This document shows positions 1 to 5,210 of a DNA stretch of 11,001 nucleotides, piece by piece. Under the pieces are notes generated by a model, which was given only the letters and a program-made list of their open reading frames with translations, did no database searches and was not told where the DNA came from. Source of the stretch: JAICYJ01 sp036263035 (GTDB lineage: Bacteria > Actinomycetota > Thermoleophilia > Gaiellales > JAICJC01); assembly GCA_036263035.1 (NCBI GenBank), contig DATAHR010000023.1, forward strand, positions 1 to 11,001, written 5' to 3'. The translations under genes were made by a program, and so were the position numbers. The first letter of the stretch is position 1. Every line of letters starts with the position of its first letter.

Positions 1-62
1 GCGAGACCCTCCCGATGCAGCGCGGCGGAGCGGGTCGCGGGTGTCGTCGCCGCTGCTTCCAT
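1..62 (-). CDS. N-terminal fragment of an unidentified protein, cut by the window edge
   Basis: An open frame starts at the ATG at 62-60 and runs off the left edge after 20 codons. It reads MEAAATTPATRSAALHREGL. The composition (Ala/Thr/Pro start, then ALHREGL) looks like a genuine N-terminus. It is unlike the Arg-rich translation from the alternative ATG at 91, which lies directly after the stop of the preceding gene. A TACGCT box lies 8 nt before the ATG, resembling the leaderless promoters elsewhere in the window. The ALHREGL stretch recalls the N-terminus of M19 membrane dipeptidases (…LHREALVVDGH), but 20 residues cannot establish this, so no function is assigned. Confidence 0.4.
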   Translation of the reverse strand, partial: MEAAATTPATRSAALHREGL

Positions 63-91
63 GCTGCCGGAGCGTACCGGCGGCCGCGCAT

Positions 92-436
92 TCAGCCTGC
101 GGGCTCACCCTGAAACGTCGCGTTCGCCGCTCCGGTCACGACCGCAGCCGTGAATAGCAGCGCCGCCAGCCCTGTCCGCCCGTTCGTCCACAGCGCCGCC
201 GCGGCGGCCGTCCAGACGCCCAGCTCGAGCACGAGCCGCGCGGCCAGGGGCAGGTCGATCCGCCGCCGAGGCGCGAGGAACGTTGCCCAGAACGCCATCA
301 GGGCGACTGCCAGCACCAGCCCGAGGACCACGCCGGCGATCCCGCCGGCGGCTCGGTAGCCGCCGTACCCCACCGCCGCCACGGCCGCCAGCTCGCACAG
401 GAACCGGACGGTGAGCACCGCTCCGCGAAGGGCCAC
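92..436 (-). CDS. Small four-helix membrane protein, DUF2568/YrdB-like
   Basis: The 114-residue product is almost entirely hydrophobic, with four likely membrane segments at about residues 9-27, 31-51, 64-83 and 88-104. The pattern of an opening VRFLCELAAVAAVGYGGY, a central ALMAFWATFLAPRR and a short basic loop before helix 3 matches my memory of the DUF2568 (YrdB-like) family of unknown function, and the length is typical. The start is uncertain: GTG at 436 lies 8 nt after the stop of the upstream cNMP-binding gene, and GTG at 418 is equally possible. No ATG is available and no clear ribosome binding site precedes either. The frame stays open further upstream only as a shadow of the neighbouring gene. 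The tight spacing suggests co-transcription and translational coupling with the cNMP-binding protein. The function is unknown. Confidence 0.72.
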   Translation of the reverse strand: MALRGAVLTVRFLCELAAVAAVGYGGYRAAGGIAGVVLGLVLAVALMAFWATFLAPRRRIDLPLAARLVLELGVWTAAAAALWTNGRTGLAALLFTAAVVTGAANATFQGEPAG

Positions 437-444
437 CGGAACCG

Positions 445-843
445 TCAGCTGGCGGCGCGAGCCCGGCGCTCGTCGATCGCCGCACGCAGCCGCTCGCCGA
501 CGTCGGGATAGCGCGTCGCCATGTCCCTGAACGCCGAACGTGTCATGACGGCGACCCGTGCGGGCGATGATGCGAATACGCTGGCGGTGCGTCGGCCCTC
601 CTCGGCAAGCGCGATCTCGCCGAAGAAGTCGCCGGGCTGCAGCCCGACGATGAACTCGTCCGCCACGCGCACCTCGCACCTGCCCTCGAGCAGAACGAAG
701 AACTCGTGACCAAGCGTATCCTCGACGGCGAGCGGCCGGTTCGCTGTCACGTCGACCTCGTCCATCATCGAGGCTATTCGCGCCAGATCCTTCTCTGGCA
801 GCCCCTCGAACAGGGGCGTCTGCGTCAGCTTCGCGGCATCCAT
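445..843 (-). CDS. Stand-alone cyclic-nucleotide-binding domain protein (copy 1)
   Basis: This 132-residue protein is a single CRP-type cNMP-binding beta-barrel. It has a short N-terminal helix (MDAAKLTQTPLFEGL), the barrel at about residues 12-100, and a C-terminal helix. The phosphate-binding cassette is visible as GDFFGEIALAEEGRRTASV (residues 71-89), with G75, E76, R85 and T86 in the places that contact the cyclic phosphate in CRP. There is no helix-turn-helix or other output domain, so it is not a transcription factor by itself. It should act by binding a ligand and a partner protein. The ATG is well supported by AGGAG 5 nt upstream, and the paralog at 900-1307 has the same N-terminus. 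It lies directly upstream of the DUF2568-type gene. Which nucleotide it binds, if any, cannot be told. Confidence 0.88.
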   Translation of the reverse strand: MDAAKLTQTPLFEGLPEKDLARIASMMDEVDVTANRPLAVEDTLGHEFFVLLEGRCEVRVADEFIVGLQPGDFFGEIALAEEGRRTASVFASSPARVAVMTRSAFRDMATRYPDVGERLRAAIDERRARAAS

Positions 844-848
844 GGAGT

Positions 849-853
849 CTCCT
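849..853 (-). promoter_or_regulatory. Ribosome binding site of the cNMP-binding gene, copy 1
   Basis: On the minus strand AGGAG is followed by ACTCC and then the ATG at 843. It is one of the few clear Shine-Dalgarno sites in the left half and fixes this start. Confidence 0.75.
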
Positions 854-866
854 GATCGGGAGCTCG

Positions 867-872
867 ACGATA
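867..872 (-). promoter_or_regulatory. Candidate -10 box (TATCGT) for the cNMP-binding gene, copy 1
   Basis: The minus strand reads TATCGT, which fits TANNNT. It lies 23 nt before the ATG, leaving room for a short leader that contains the AGGAG site. No convincing -35 hexamer is visible. It sits directly after the inverted repeat that follows the upstream gene, as expected for the start of a new transcription unit. Confidence 0.35.
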
Positions 873-873
873 C

Positions 874-899
874 CGGCTGGCCGCCGCCGCTGCCAGCCG
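874..899 (-). terminator. Inverted repeat directly after the stop of cNMP-binding copy 2
   Basis: CGGCTGGC (874-881) and GCCAGCCG (892-899) form a perfect 8 bp stem with a 10 nt loop. The repeat begins at the base next to the TGA at 902-900 on the minus strand. No T-tract follows, so it is not a classic intrinsic terminator. It could still be a weak terminator or an mRNA 3'-end stabiliser. Confidence 0.4.
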
Positions 900-1307
900 T
901 CAGCCCTTGCTGAACTCGCTCGCCTCCCGGCGCTCGTCCACCTTGACGTTGACCCGCTCGGCCACCTGCGGCATTGCGTCGATCATCGACCGGAAGCTGC
1001 GCTCGTCCATCACCATCAGGCGCATCGGTGAGGTCGCTCGCACGCCCGCCGTTCGGCGATCCTTGTCGAGCAGCGAGATCTCACCGAAGAAATCGCCGCG
1101 AACCATGTCCGCGAGGTGCGTTTCGCCGTCCATGGCCTCGGCCGTACCGGACAGGATCACGAAGAACTCGTGCCCGAACTCCTCGTGCCGGATCAGCCGG
1201 TGGTTGATCTCGACGTCGATGACGTCCGACCACCCCGCCACCTGCTGCAGCTGCTGCGGCGTCAGCCCCTCGAACAGCGGCAGGCCGTGCAGGTCGGCGG
1301 CATCCAT
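900..1307 (-). CDS. Stand-alone cyclic-nucleotide-binding domain protein (copy 2)
   Basis: This 135-residue single-domain protein aligns without gaps to the copy at 445-843, from MDAADLHGLPLFEGL through to VDERREAS. The phosphate-binding cassette reads GDFFGEISLLDKDRRTAGV (residues 71-89), again with G75, E76, R85 and T86. There is no DNA-binding or enzymatic domain. The frame is open upstream of residue 1, but that part overlaps the protease gene and looks like a shadow. The ATG at 1307 matches the paralog's start and has a TACGAT box 6 nt before it. It follows the M50 protease gene after 19 nt, so it may be read both from the protease promoter and from its own. The pair arose by duplication (inference). 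The ligand and partner are unknown. Confidence 0.88.
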   Translation of the reverse strand: MDAADLHGLPLFEGLTPQQLQQVAGWSDVIDVEINHRLIRHEEFGHEFFVILSGTAEAMDGETHLADMVRGDFFGEISLLDKDRRTAGVRATSPMRLMVMDERSFRSMIDAMPQVAERVNVKVDERREASEFSKG

Positions 1308-1313
1308 GGCCGG

Positions 1314-1319
1314 ATCGTA
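1314..1319 (-). promoter_or_regulatory. Candidate leaderless -10 box (TACGAT) for cNMP-binding copy 2
   Basis: The minus strand reads TACGAT, then CCGGCC, then the ATG at 1307. That places transcription start at or next to the A of the start codon. There is no Shine-Dalgarno sequence. The box lies between the protease stop and this gene, so it would be an internal promoter. Confidence 0.45.
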
Positions 1320-1326
1320 CCCGAGC

Positions 1327-2439
1327 TCAGACGGCCCGCGCCCGGCGCTCGAACGCCCGGGCGATGTCGGAGATCGACACCAGCCCAACCAGCCGCTCGC
1401 CCTCCAGTACAAGTCCGCGCTGCAGCGGGTCGGCCGACAGCCGTCCTGCAGCGTCCGTGAGCGACTGCGCCTCGTCCAGCAGCACGACGCCGGAGAGCGG
1501 CGTCATCACGTCGGCGACCCGGGTCACGTCCCAGTTGCTGCGGGGCACGGCCGCCACGCTGCGGAACGGCAGCATGCCGACCACCCGTTCGCCGTCGAAC
1601 ACCGGGTAGGTCGTGTAGCGCTGCGCCCAGACAACGGCGTTCACGAACTCCGCCAGGCTGAGGCCGGGCGCCACACACACCGGATCCCGCTCGATCACGT
1701 CGGCCACGGTCAACCCGTCGAGCAGCGAGCGCACCTGCTCCGTCCGGCTCTCACCGGTCGCCGCCATCAGCAGGAAGACCCCCATCACCGAGAGCCAGCC
1801 CCAGCGCGGGTCCTGCGCCGCCAGCACGCCCGCGATCCCGACCCCGACCAGCACGATGCCGAACCCGCGGCCGATGCCCGCCGAGATCCGGGTGGCCGCG
1901 CCGCGGTCGCGCTGGAACCGCCAGAGCACCGCGTGCAGGATCCGCCCGCCGTCGAGCGGGTACGCCGGGATCAGGTTGAACGCCAGCAGGAACAGGTTGG
2001 CGACCGCCACCATCGAGACGACGCCGTCCACCGCCGAGGGCAGGTCGAGCAGCAGCGAGGCGGCGGCGAATCCGAATCCGAGCACGGACGTGACCGCCGG
2101 CCCGGCCAGCGCCACCCGGAACTCGACCCCGGGCCCCTCGAACTCGCCGGTGATGCGGGCCACGCCGCCGAACAGCCACAGCGTGATCCCCTGGATCTCC
2201 ATCCCGTTTCGCCGGGCGATGAAGGCGTGCCCGAGCTCGTGGAGGATCAGGCCGGCGAAGAACAGCCCGGTCAGCGCAATCGCCATCGCCATGTACGTCC
2301 CGCTGGACAACCCAGGGTTGCTCGCCGGGAAGACGTCGCCGGAGTAGTTGGCGATCACCAGCGCGACCACGGGCAGCCATGTCCAGCTGGCTCCGATCGG
2401 AATGCCGGCCACGCGGCCGAAGGGGATGACCTGACGCAT
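1327..2439 (-). CDS. M50 site-2-type intramembrane metalloprotease with two C-terminal CBS domains (Rip3-like)
   Basis: This 370-residue membrane protein has the zinc motif HELGH at residues 67-71 within a hydrophobic helix. The second conserved motif, NLIPAYPLDGGR (155-166), supplies the third ligand, D163. Six or so hydrophobic segments lie at about 20-32, 48-72, 105-131, 141-160, 190-208 and 215-228. Two CBS domains follow at about 243-297 and 306-366, as in the cytoplasmic tail of Rip3-type proteases. These enzymes cut substrates, often anti-sigma factors, within the membrane, and CBS pairs commonly bind adenine nucleotides. The MRQVIPFGRVAGIPIG start is typical of the subfamily. A TAGACT box lies 6 nt before the ATG, suggesting a leaderless mRNA. 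It is followed by a free cNMP-binding protein. The substrate is unknown, and no anti-sigma gene lies in the window. Confidence 0.93.
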   Translation of the reverse strand: MRQVIPFGRVAGIPIGASWTWLPVVALVIANYSGDVFPASNPGLSSGTYMAMAIALTGLFFAGLILHELGHAFIARRNGMEIQGITLWLFGGVARITGEFEGPGVEFRVALAGPAVTSVLGFGFAAASLLLDLPSAVDGVVSMVAVANLFLLAFNLIPAYPLDGGRILHAVLWRFQRDRGAATRISAGIGRGFGIVLVGVGIAGVLAAQDPRWGWLSVMGVFLLMAATGESRTEQVRSLLDGLTVADVIERDPVCVAPGLSLAEFVNAVVWAQRYTTYPVFDGERVVGMLPFRSVAAVPRSNWDVTRVADVMTPLSGVVLLDEAQSLTDAAGRLSADPLQRGLVLEGERLVGLVSISDIARAFERRARAV

Positions 2440-2445
2440 TCCGGA

Positions 2446-2451
2446 AGTCTA
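2446..2451 (-). promoter_or_regulatory. Candidate leaderless -10 box (TAGACT) for the M50 protease
   Basis: The minus strand reads TAGACT, then TCCGGA, then the ATG at 2439. No ribosome binding site is visible, and no good -35 hexamer lies at the usual distance. The box lies just downstream of the inverted repeat that ends the GNAT gene, consistent with a new transcription unit. Confidence 0.5.
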
Positions 2452-2466
2452 GGGGCCGGGGACGAC

Positions 2467-2483
2467 TCCGCCCGCAGGGCGGA
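2467..2483 (-). terminator. Inverted repeat directly after the stop of GNAT copy 2
   Basis: TCCGCCC (2467-2473) and GGGCGGA (2477-2483) form a 7 bp perfect stem with a 3 nt loop, touching the TGA at 2486-2484. No T-run follows. The position and form resemble the repeat at 874-899, so both may mark transcript ends. Confidence 0.42.
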
Positions 2484-3269
2484 TCACCGGTCCGCCGCGT
2501 CGCCGAACCGGTCGACCAGCGCGAGCACGGTGCAGATCTGCCGGAACCCAAGCCGTTCCAGGATCGGCCGGGACATCTCGCCGGCCTGCGTCACGAGCAC
2601 CGGGTTGCCAGCCGCCACGGCGTCATCCCAGCGCGCGCGGACGAGCGCGCGGTAGGCGCCGCGGCCGCGATGTTCGGGCAGGGTCGACCCGGCGTTCAGC
2701 AGGACGCCGTCGGGGAGGAACGTTGCCGCTGCCGTGCCGATGTCGATGCCGTCGATGCTCGCGATGTAGCGCCGCGACACCTCCGGGTTCCGGCGCTCGT
2801 ACAGCGTGGTGATGCGCTCGTCCGACGGCACGGAGCCGCCGAATGCGACGTGGGCGATCGCCTCCGAGACGATGAAGTCCTCGAGCGAGTCGGCCACGCG
2901 CACCGCCACCTCCGGCGGGCCCGGCTCCGGCTCCCGGTCGAGCACCATGCCGGCCTGATGGCTGTCGTGCTCCGCCCACTCCATGCCCCGTGCGAGCAGC
3001 ATCTCGGCCAGGTCCGCCGGCCGCCCGGTGCTGCCGATCTCCCAGGCGCACTCGTAGCGATTGCGCTCGGCCAGCAGCTCGTGCACGTTGGCGATCACGG
3101 TGTCGACCTCGTGGGGCTCGAACCGGAAGCGCTGCACGGATGTCCATCCGGCGCCAGAACCCGGCCCGAGCCAGATCACGAAGCGAGGGTCCACGATCCG
3201 CTCCTCGCCGTCCTGAAGCGGGGTGTGGGTGTTCGGCTCGCCGGCCAGGGCGAGGATGCGCTCGTTCAT
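2484..3269 (-). CDS. GNAT-family N-acetyltransferase (copy 2 of a tandem pair)
   Basis: This 261-residue protein has two parts. Residues 1-110 hold an alpha/beta region with the WEIGSTGRPADLAEMLLARGM stretch (near 76-96) that is common at the front of two-domain GNAT proteins. The catalytic GNAT fold occupies about 120-255. The acetyl-CoA pyrophosphate-binding loop is EHRGRGAYRAL (199-209), preceded by a beta strand LNAGSTLP and followed by the closing SRPILERLGF (233-242). The ATG at 3269 overlaps the stop of copy 1 as ATGA, so the genes are translationally coupled. The frame is open far upstream, but that part is an Arg/Pro-rich shadow of copy 1. The acyl acceptor cannot be inferred. Copies 1 and 2 have the same length and align over most of it. 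Confidence 0.88.
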   Translation of the reverse strand: MNERILALAGEPNTHTPLQDGEERIVDPRFVIWLGPGSGAGWTSVQRFRFEPHEVDTVIANVHELLAERNRYECAWEIGSTGRPADLAEMLLARGMEWAEHDSHQAGMVLDREPEPGPPEVAVRVADSLEDFIVSEAIAHVAFGGSVPSDERITTLYERRNPEVSRRYIASIDGIDIGTAAATFLPDGVLLNAGSTLPEHRGRGAYRALVRARWDDAVAAGNPVLVTQAGEMSRPILERLGFRQICTVLALVDRFGDAADR

Positions 3270-4051
3270 TCGAACCTGTCCAGCAGCACGGTGATCTCGC
3301 CGACGACCCGGAAGCCGAGCCGCAGCAGGATCGGCTGTGACATCGGCTCCGACTGGGTGACGAGCACATCGCGCCCGCGCGCCGCCGCCTCCTCCCAGCG
3401 CCGGTGCACGAGCGCGCGGTAGGCGCCGCGGCCCCGGAACTCCGGCAGCGTTACGGCGCCGCCGAGGAAGACTGCGCGGTCGTGCTCGAGCCACGTGATG
3501 TCTGCGGTGGCGACGGCGCGCCCGTCGATCCGGGCAAGGTAGCGGGTGACGAAGCCCGGGCCGCGAAGCCAGTCGTCCGACGGGTGCCAACCGTCCGCCT
3601 CGGCGAAGACGCCCCGCACCTCGTCGAACTGCGCGTCCGTCTCGACCCGCTCCGTCTCGATGCCGGGTGTTGCGCTCGCCGGTTCGGCCGTGCATGCGAG
3701 CGCGAGCATCGAGCCGGGGTCGTGGCCGGTCATGCCGATTGCTTGCAGGCGGTCGACCAGGCCGGACGGCGTGGATCCGCTGCCGACCTCCCAGGTGGCC
3801 TCGCGCCGTCCCGCCTCCCGGAACGTCCGCCGGGCGTCGGCGATCGCGGTCTCGAGGTCGTGGCCGTCCAGCCGCAGCCGGGACACGACGTTCATGTCGG
3901 GGTCGGGATCGGGCCCGATCTCGATCAGGTACCGATCGTCGGTGATGCGGCGCGACGAGCCGCCCACTGGGGGCTCCGGCGACGGCGGCGACTCCGCCAG
4001 GTCGCGGAGAGCCGCGGCGTCGATCGGCGTCAGACCGCCAGCCGGTCGCAT
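3266..4051 (-). CDS. GNAT-family N-acetyltransferase (copy 1 of a tandem pair)
   Basis: This 261-residue protein has the same layout as its downstream neighbour. The front region contains WEVGSGSTPSGLVDRLQAIG (from about 88). The GNAT core has the acetyl-CoA loop EFRGRGAYRAL (204-214) and the late motif MSQPILLRLGF (237-247). The first 35 residues are rich in Pro, Ser and Gly and do not resemble copy 2. The ATG at 4051 lies inside the end of the MBL-hydrolase gene (22 nt overlap). No ribosome binding site is evident, which points to coupled translation. No other ATG or GTG start is near. GNAT proteins transfer acetyl groups from acetyl-CoA to amines of antibiotics, proteins or small molecules; the substrate here is unknown. 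Copy 2 overlaps its stop by 4 nt. Confidence 0.87.
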   Translation of the reverse strand: MRPAGGLTPIDAAALRDLAESPPSPEPPVGGSSRRITDDRYLIEIGPDPDPDMNVVSRLRLDGHDLETAIADARRTFREAGRREATWEVGSGSTPSGLVDRLQAIGMTGHDPGSMLALACTAEPASATPGIETERVETDAQFDEVRGVFAEADGWHPSDDWLRGPGFVTRYLARIDGRAVATADITWLEHDRAVFLGGAVTLPEFRGRGAYRALVHRRWEEAAARGRDVLVTQSEPMSQPILLRLGFRVVGEITVLLDRFE

Positions 4052-4827
4052 GTCCGGACAACGTTCGCGCGATGCTCCTCGGGGTCGCTGGAGCCGCCGC
4101 GCTGCGGATAGGGGAGGTCATCCGCGCCGTCGGCCGTGTTGCCCGACTCGGCGAAGGCGATCAGCCGCTCGACGTACTCGAGGTCCTCGGCGGCGATCTG
4201 GGCGGCGCGTGCAGCGGTGTGCGGGCTGCCGTGGCCGACCACCACGTGCGCCGGCTGGTGCCGCTCGATCAGGCCGATCAGGGTGTGAAGCGTCGTTCGG
4301 TAGTTCCAGGCGGAGTCGTAGATGAAGGGCACCTCCTGCTCGGACAGGTAGTCGCCGACCACGAGCAGTCCCTCTTCCGGCAGCCAGGTCGTGACCCCGT
4401 CCGGCGTGTGGCCGGTGGTGGAGTGGCACTCCGCCTGCCAGGGCCCGAGCCGGAACGTGTCCGGCTGCGCCGGCAGCTCCCGGTCGACGCGCAGTCCTTC
4501 CAGGCCTTCGAGCGGCACGCCGTAGACCTTTGCCTGGCTCTCGACCGAGGCCTTGGCCTCGCCGGAGCGGATGCGCACCGCCGCGGCGGAGCCGGCCCAG
4601 ACGGTCGCGCCGGGCAGCAGCCCGATGCCCATCACGTGATCCCAGTCCGCGTGCGTGATCAGCACGTGCGCGGCGCCGTCACGCGCCGCTTCCTCGACCT
4701 CCCACGGCGCGATGCCGGGATCGACCAGCAGGCGCTCGCCGTCGCGCACCACCTCGAGCGTCGTCGTCTGCCACAGCACGCTCGGCCACCAGGTGGCCGA
4801 CGGGCTGATCCAGCGGGCGCGCGGCAT
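4030..4827 (-). CDS. Metallo-beta-lactamase-fold hydrolase with HADWDH metal motif
   Basis: The 265-residue protein shows the MBL fold in order. LLVDPGI (33-39) is the strand with the first conserved Asp. THADWDH (58-64) is the metal motif with H59, D61, D63 and H64. TTGHTPDG (137-144) gives H140, VVGDYLS (156-162) gives D159, and VVVGHGSP (195-202) gives H199. The second His of the usual HxHxDH is Asp, a variant I recall in other MBL subfamilies, so activity is not excluded. The set predicts a dinuclear metal hydrolase such as a thioesterase, lactonase or glyoxalase-like enzyme, and the substrate is unknown. There is no signal peptide, so it is cytoplasmic. The ATG at 4827 is supported by a TACACT box 7 nt upstream. 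It heads a unit with the two GNAT genes, overlapping the first by 22 nt, and diverges from acpS. Confidence 0.88.
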   Translation of the reverse strand: MPRARWISPSATWWPSVLWQTTTLEVVRDGERLLVDPGIAPWEVEEAARDGAAHVLITHADWDHVMGIGLLPGATVWAGSAAAVRIRSGEAKASVESQAKVYGVPLEGLEGLRVDRELPAQPDTFRLGPWQAECHSTTGHTPDGVTTWLPEEGLLVVGDYLSEQEVPFIYDSAWNYRTTLHTLIGLIERHQPAHVVVGHGSPHTAARAAQIAAEDLEYVERLIAFAESGNTADGADDLPYPQRGGSSDPEEHRANVVRTCDRLAV

Positions 4828-4834
4828 CGGGCTG

Positions 4835-4844
4835 AGTGTAGTGT
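4835..4844. promoter_or_regulatory. Bidirectional overlapping -10 boxes between the MBL hydrolase and acpS
   Basis: The 23 nt gap contains AGTGTAGTGT. Read on the plus strand, TAGTGT (4839-4844) lies 6 nt before the acpS ATG. Read on the minus strand, TACACT (4840-4835) lies 7 nt before the hydrolase ATG. The two boxes share the TA at 4839-4840. Both positions suit leaderless transcripts, and neither gene has a Shine-Dalgarno site. No good -35 hexamer is visible for either direction. Confidence 0.55.
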
Positions 4845-4850
4845 CCGGGC

Positions 4851-5210
4851 ATGCGCGTCGGCATCGACATGATCGAGATCGATCGCGTGCGGGCAGCCCT
4901 GGCCAAGCGGCCGCGATTCGCCGAGCGCGTGTTCACCGAGGCGGAGCGCCGGTACTGCTTCTCGCGCCCGAATCCGGCGCAGCACTTCGCCGCCCGCTTC
5001 GCCGGCAAGGAGGCGGTCGGCAAGGCGATCGGCTGCGGCGTCGAGTTCATGTGGCGTGACATCGAGATCAGCGGACGGCCGAAGCCGAGCGTCTCGCTGT
5101 CGGGGCAGGTGGCCGAGCTCGCGGAGCGGTTCGACGCCGGCGACATCGACCTCTCGATGACGCACTCGAAGGGCATGGCCGCCGCCGTCGCCATCGTCCA
5201 TCCACGATGA
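4851..5210 (+). CDS. acpS: Holo-[acyl-carrier-protein] synthase AcpS
   Basis: AcpS transfers the 4'-phosphopantetheine arm of coenzyme A to a serine of apo acyl carrier protein, switching on fatty-acid synthesis in the cytoplasm. The 119-residue length is normal for the trimeric AcpS type. The two signature motifs are present. VGIDMIEIDRV (3-13) holds the metal-binding Asp6, and FAARFAGKEAVGKAIG (46-61) holds Glu54 and the neighbouring lysines. The later DIDLSMTHSKGMAAA matches the closing strand (…lSitHt…aaA). The ATG at 4851 puts GID in the usual place and has a TAGTGT box 6 nt before it, with no ribosome binding site. It is the first gene of the plus-strand operon, and its stop overlaps the nnr start as ATGA. 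acpS-nnr-alr is a known actinobacterial order. Confidence 0.96.
   Translation: MRVGIDMIEIDRVRAALAKRPRFAERVFTEAERRYCFSRPNPAQHFAARFAGKEAVGKAIGCGVEFMWRDIEISGRPKPSVSLSGQVAELAERFDAGDIDLSMTHSKGMAAAVAIVHPR

Noticed and set aside
63..91. ATG at 91-89 as the start of the left-edge gene
   Set aside because: It lies in a different frame from the ATG at 62 and gives an Arg/Pro-rich, shadow-like translation. The frame from 62 looks more protein-like.
445..1307. CRP/FNR transcription regulators
   Set aside because: Both proteins stop after the cNMP-binding barrel and one helix; there is no helix-turn-helix region.
907..2655. 582-codon plus-strand frame opposite the M50 protease and cNMP-binding gene
   Set aside because: Low-complexity His/Arg/Pro/Asp-rich product, no start signals, and antisense to genes with conserved catalytic motifs.
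2484..4121. A 545-codon frame that would fuse an N-terminal extension to GNAT copy 2
   Set aside because: The extra part is an Arg/Pro-rich shadow of GNAT copy 1 in another frame. The ATGA overlap at 3266-3269 gives a natural start matching copy 1 in length.
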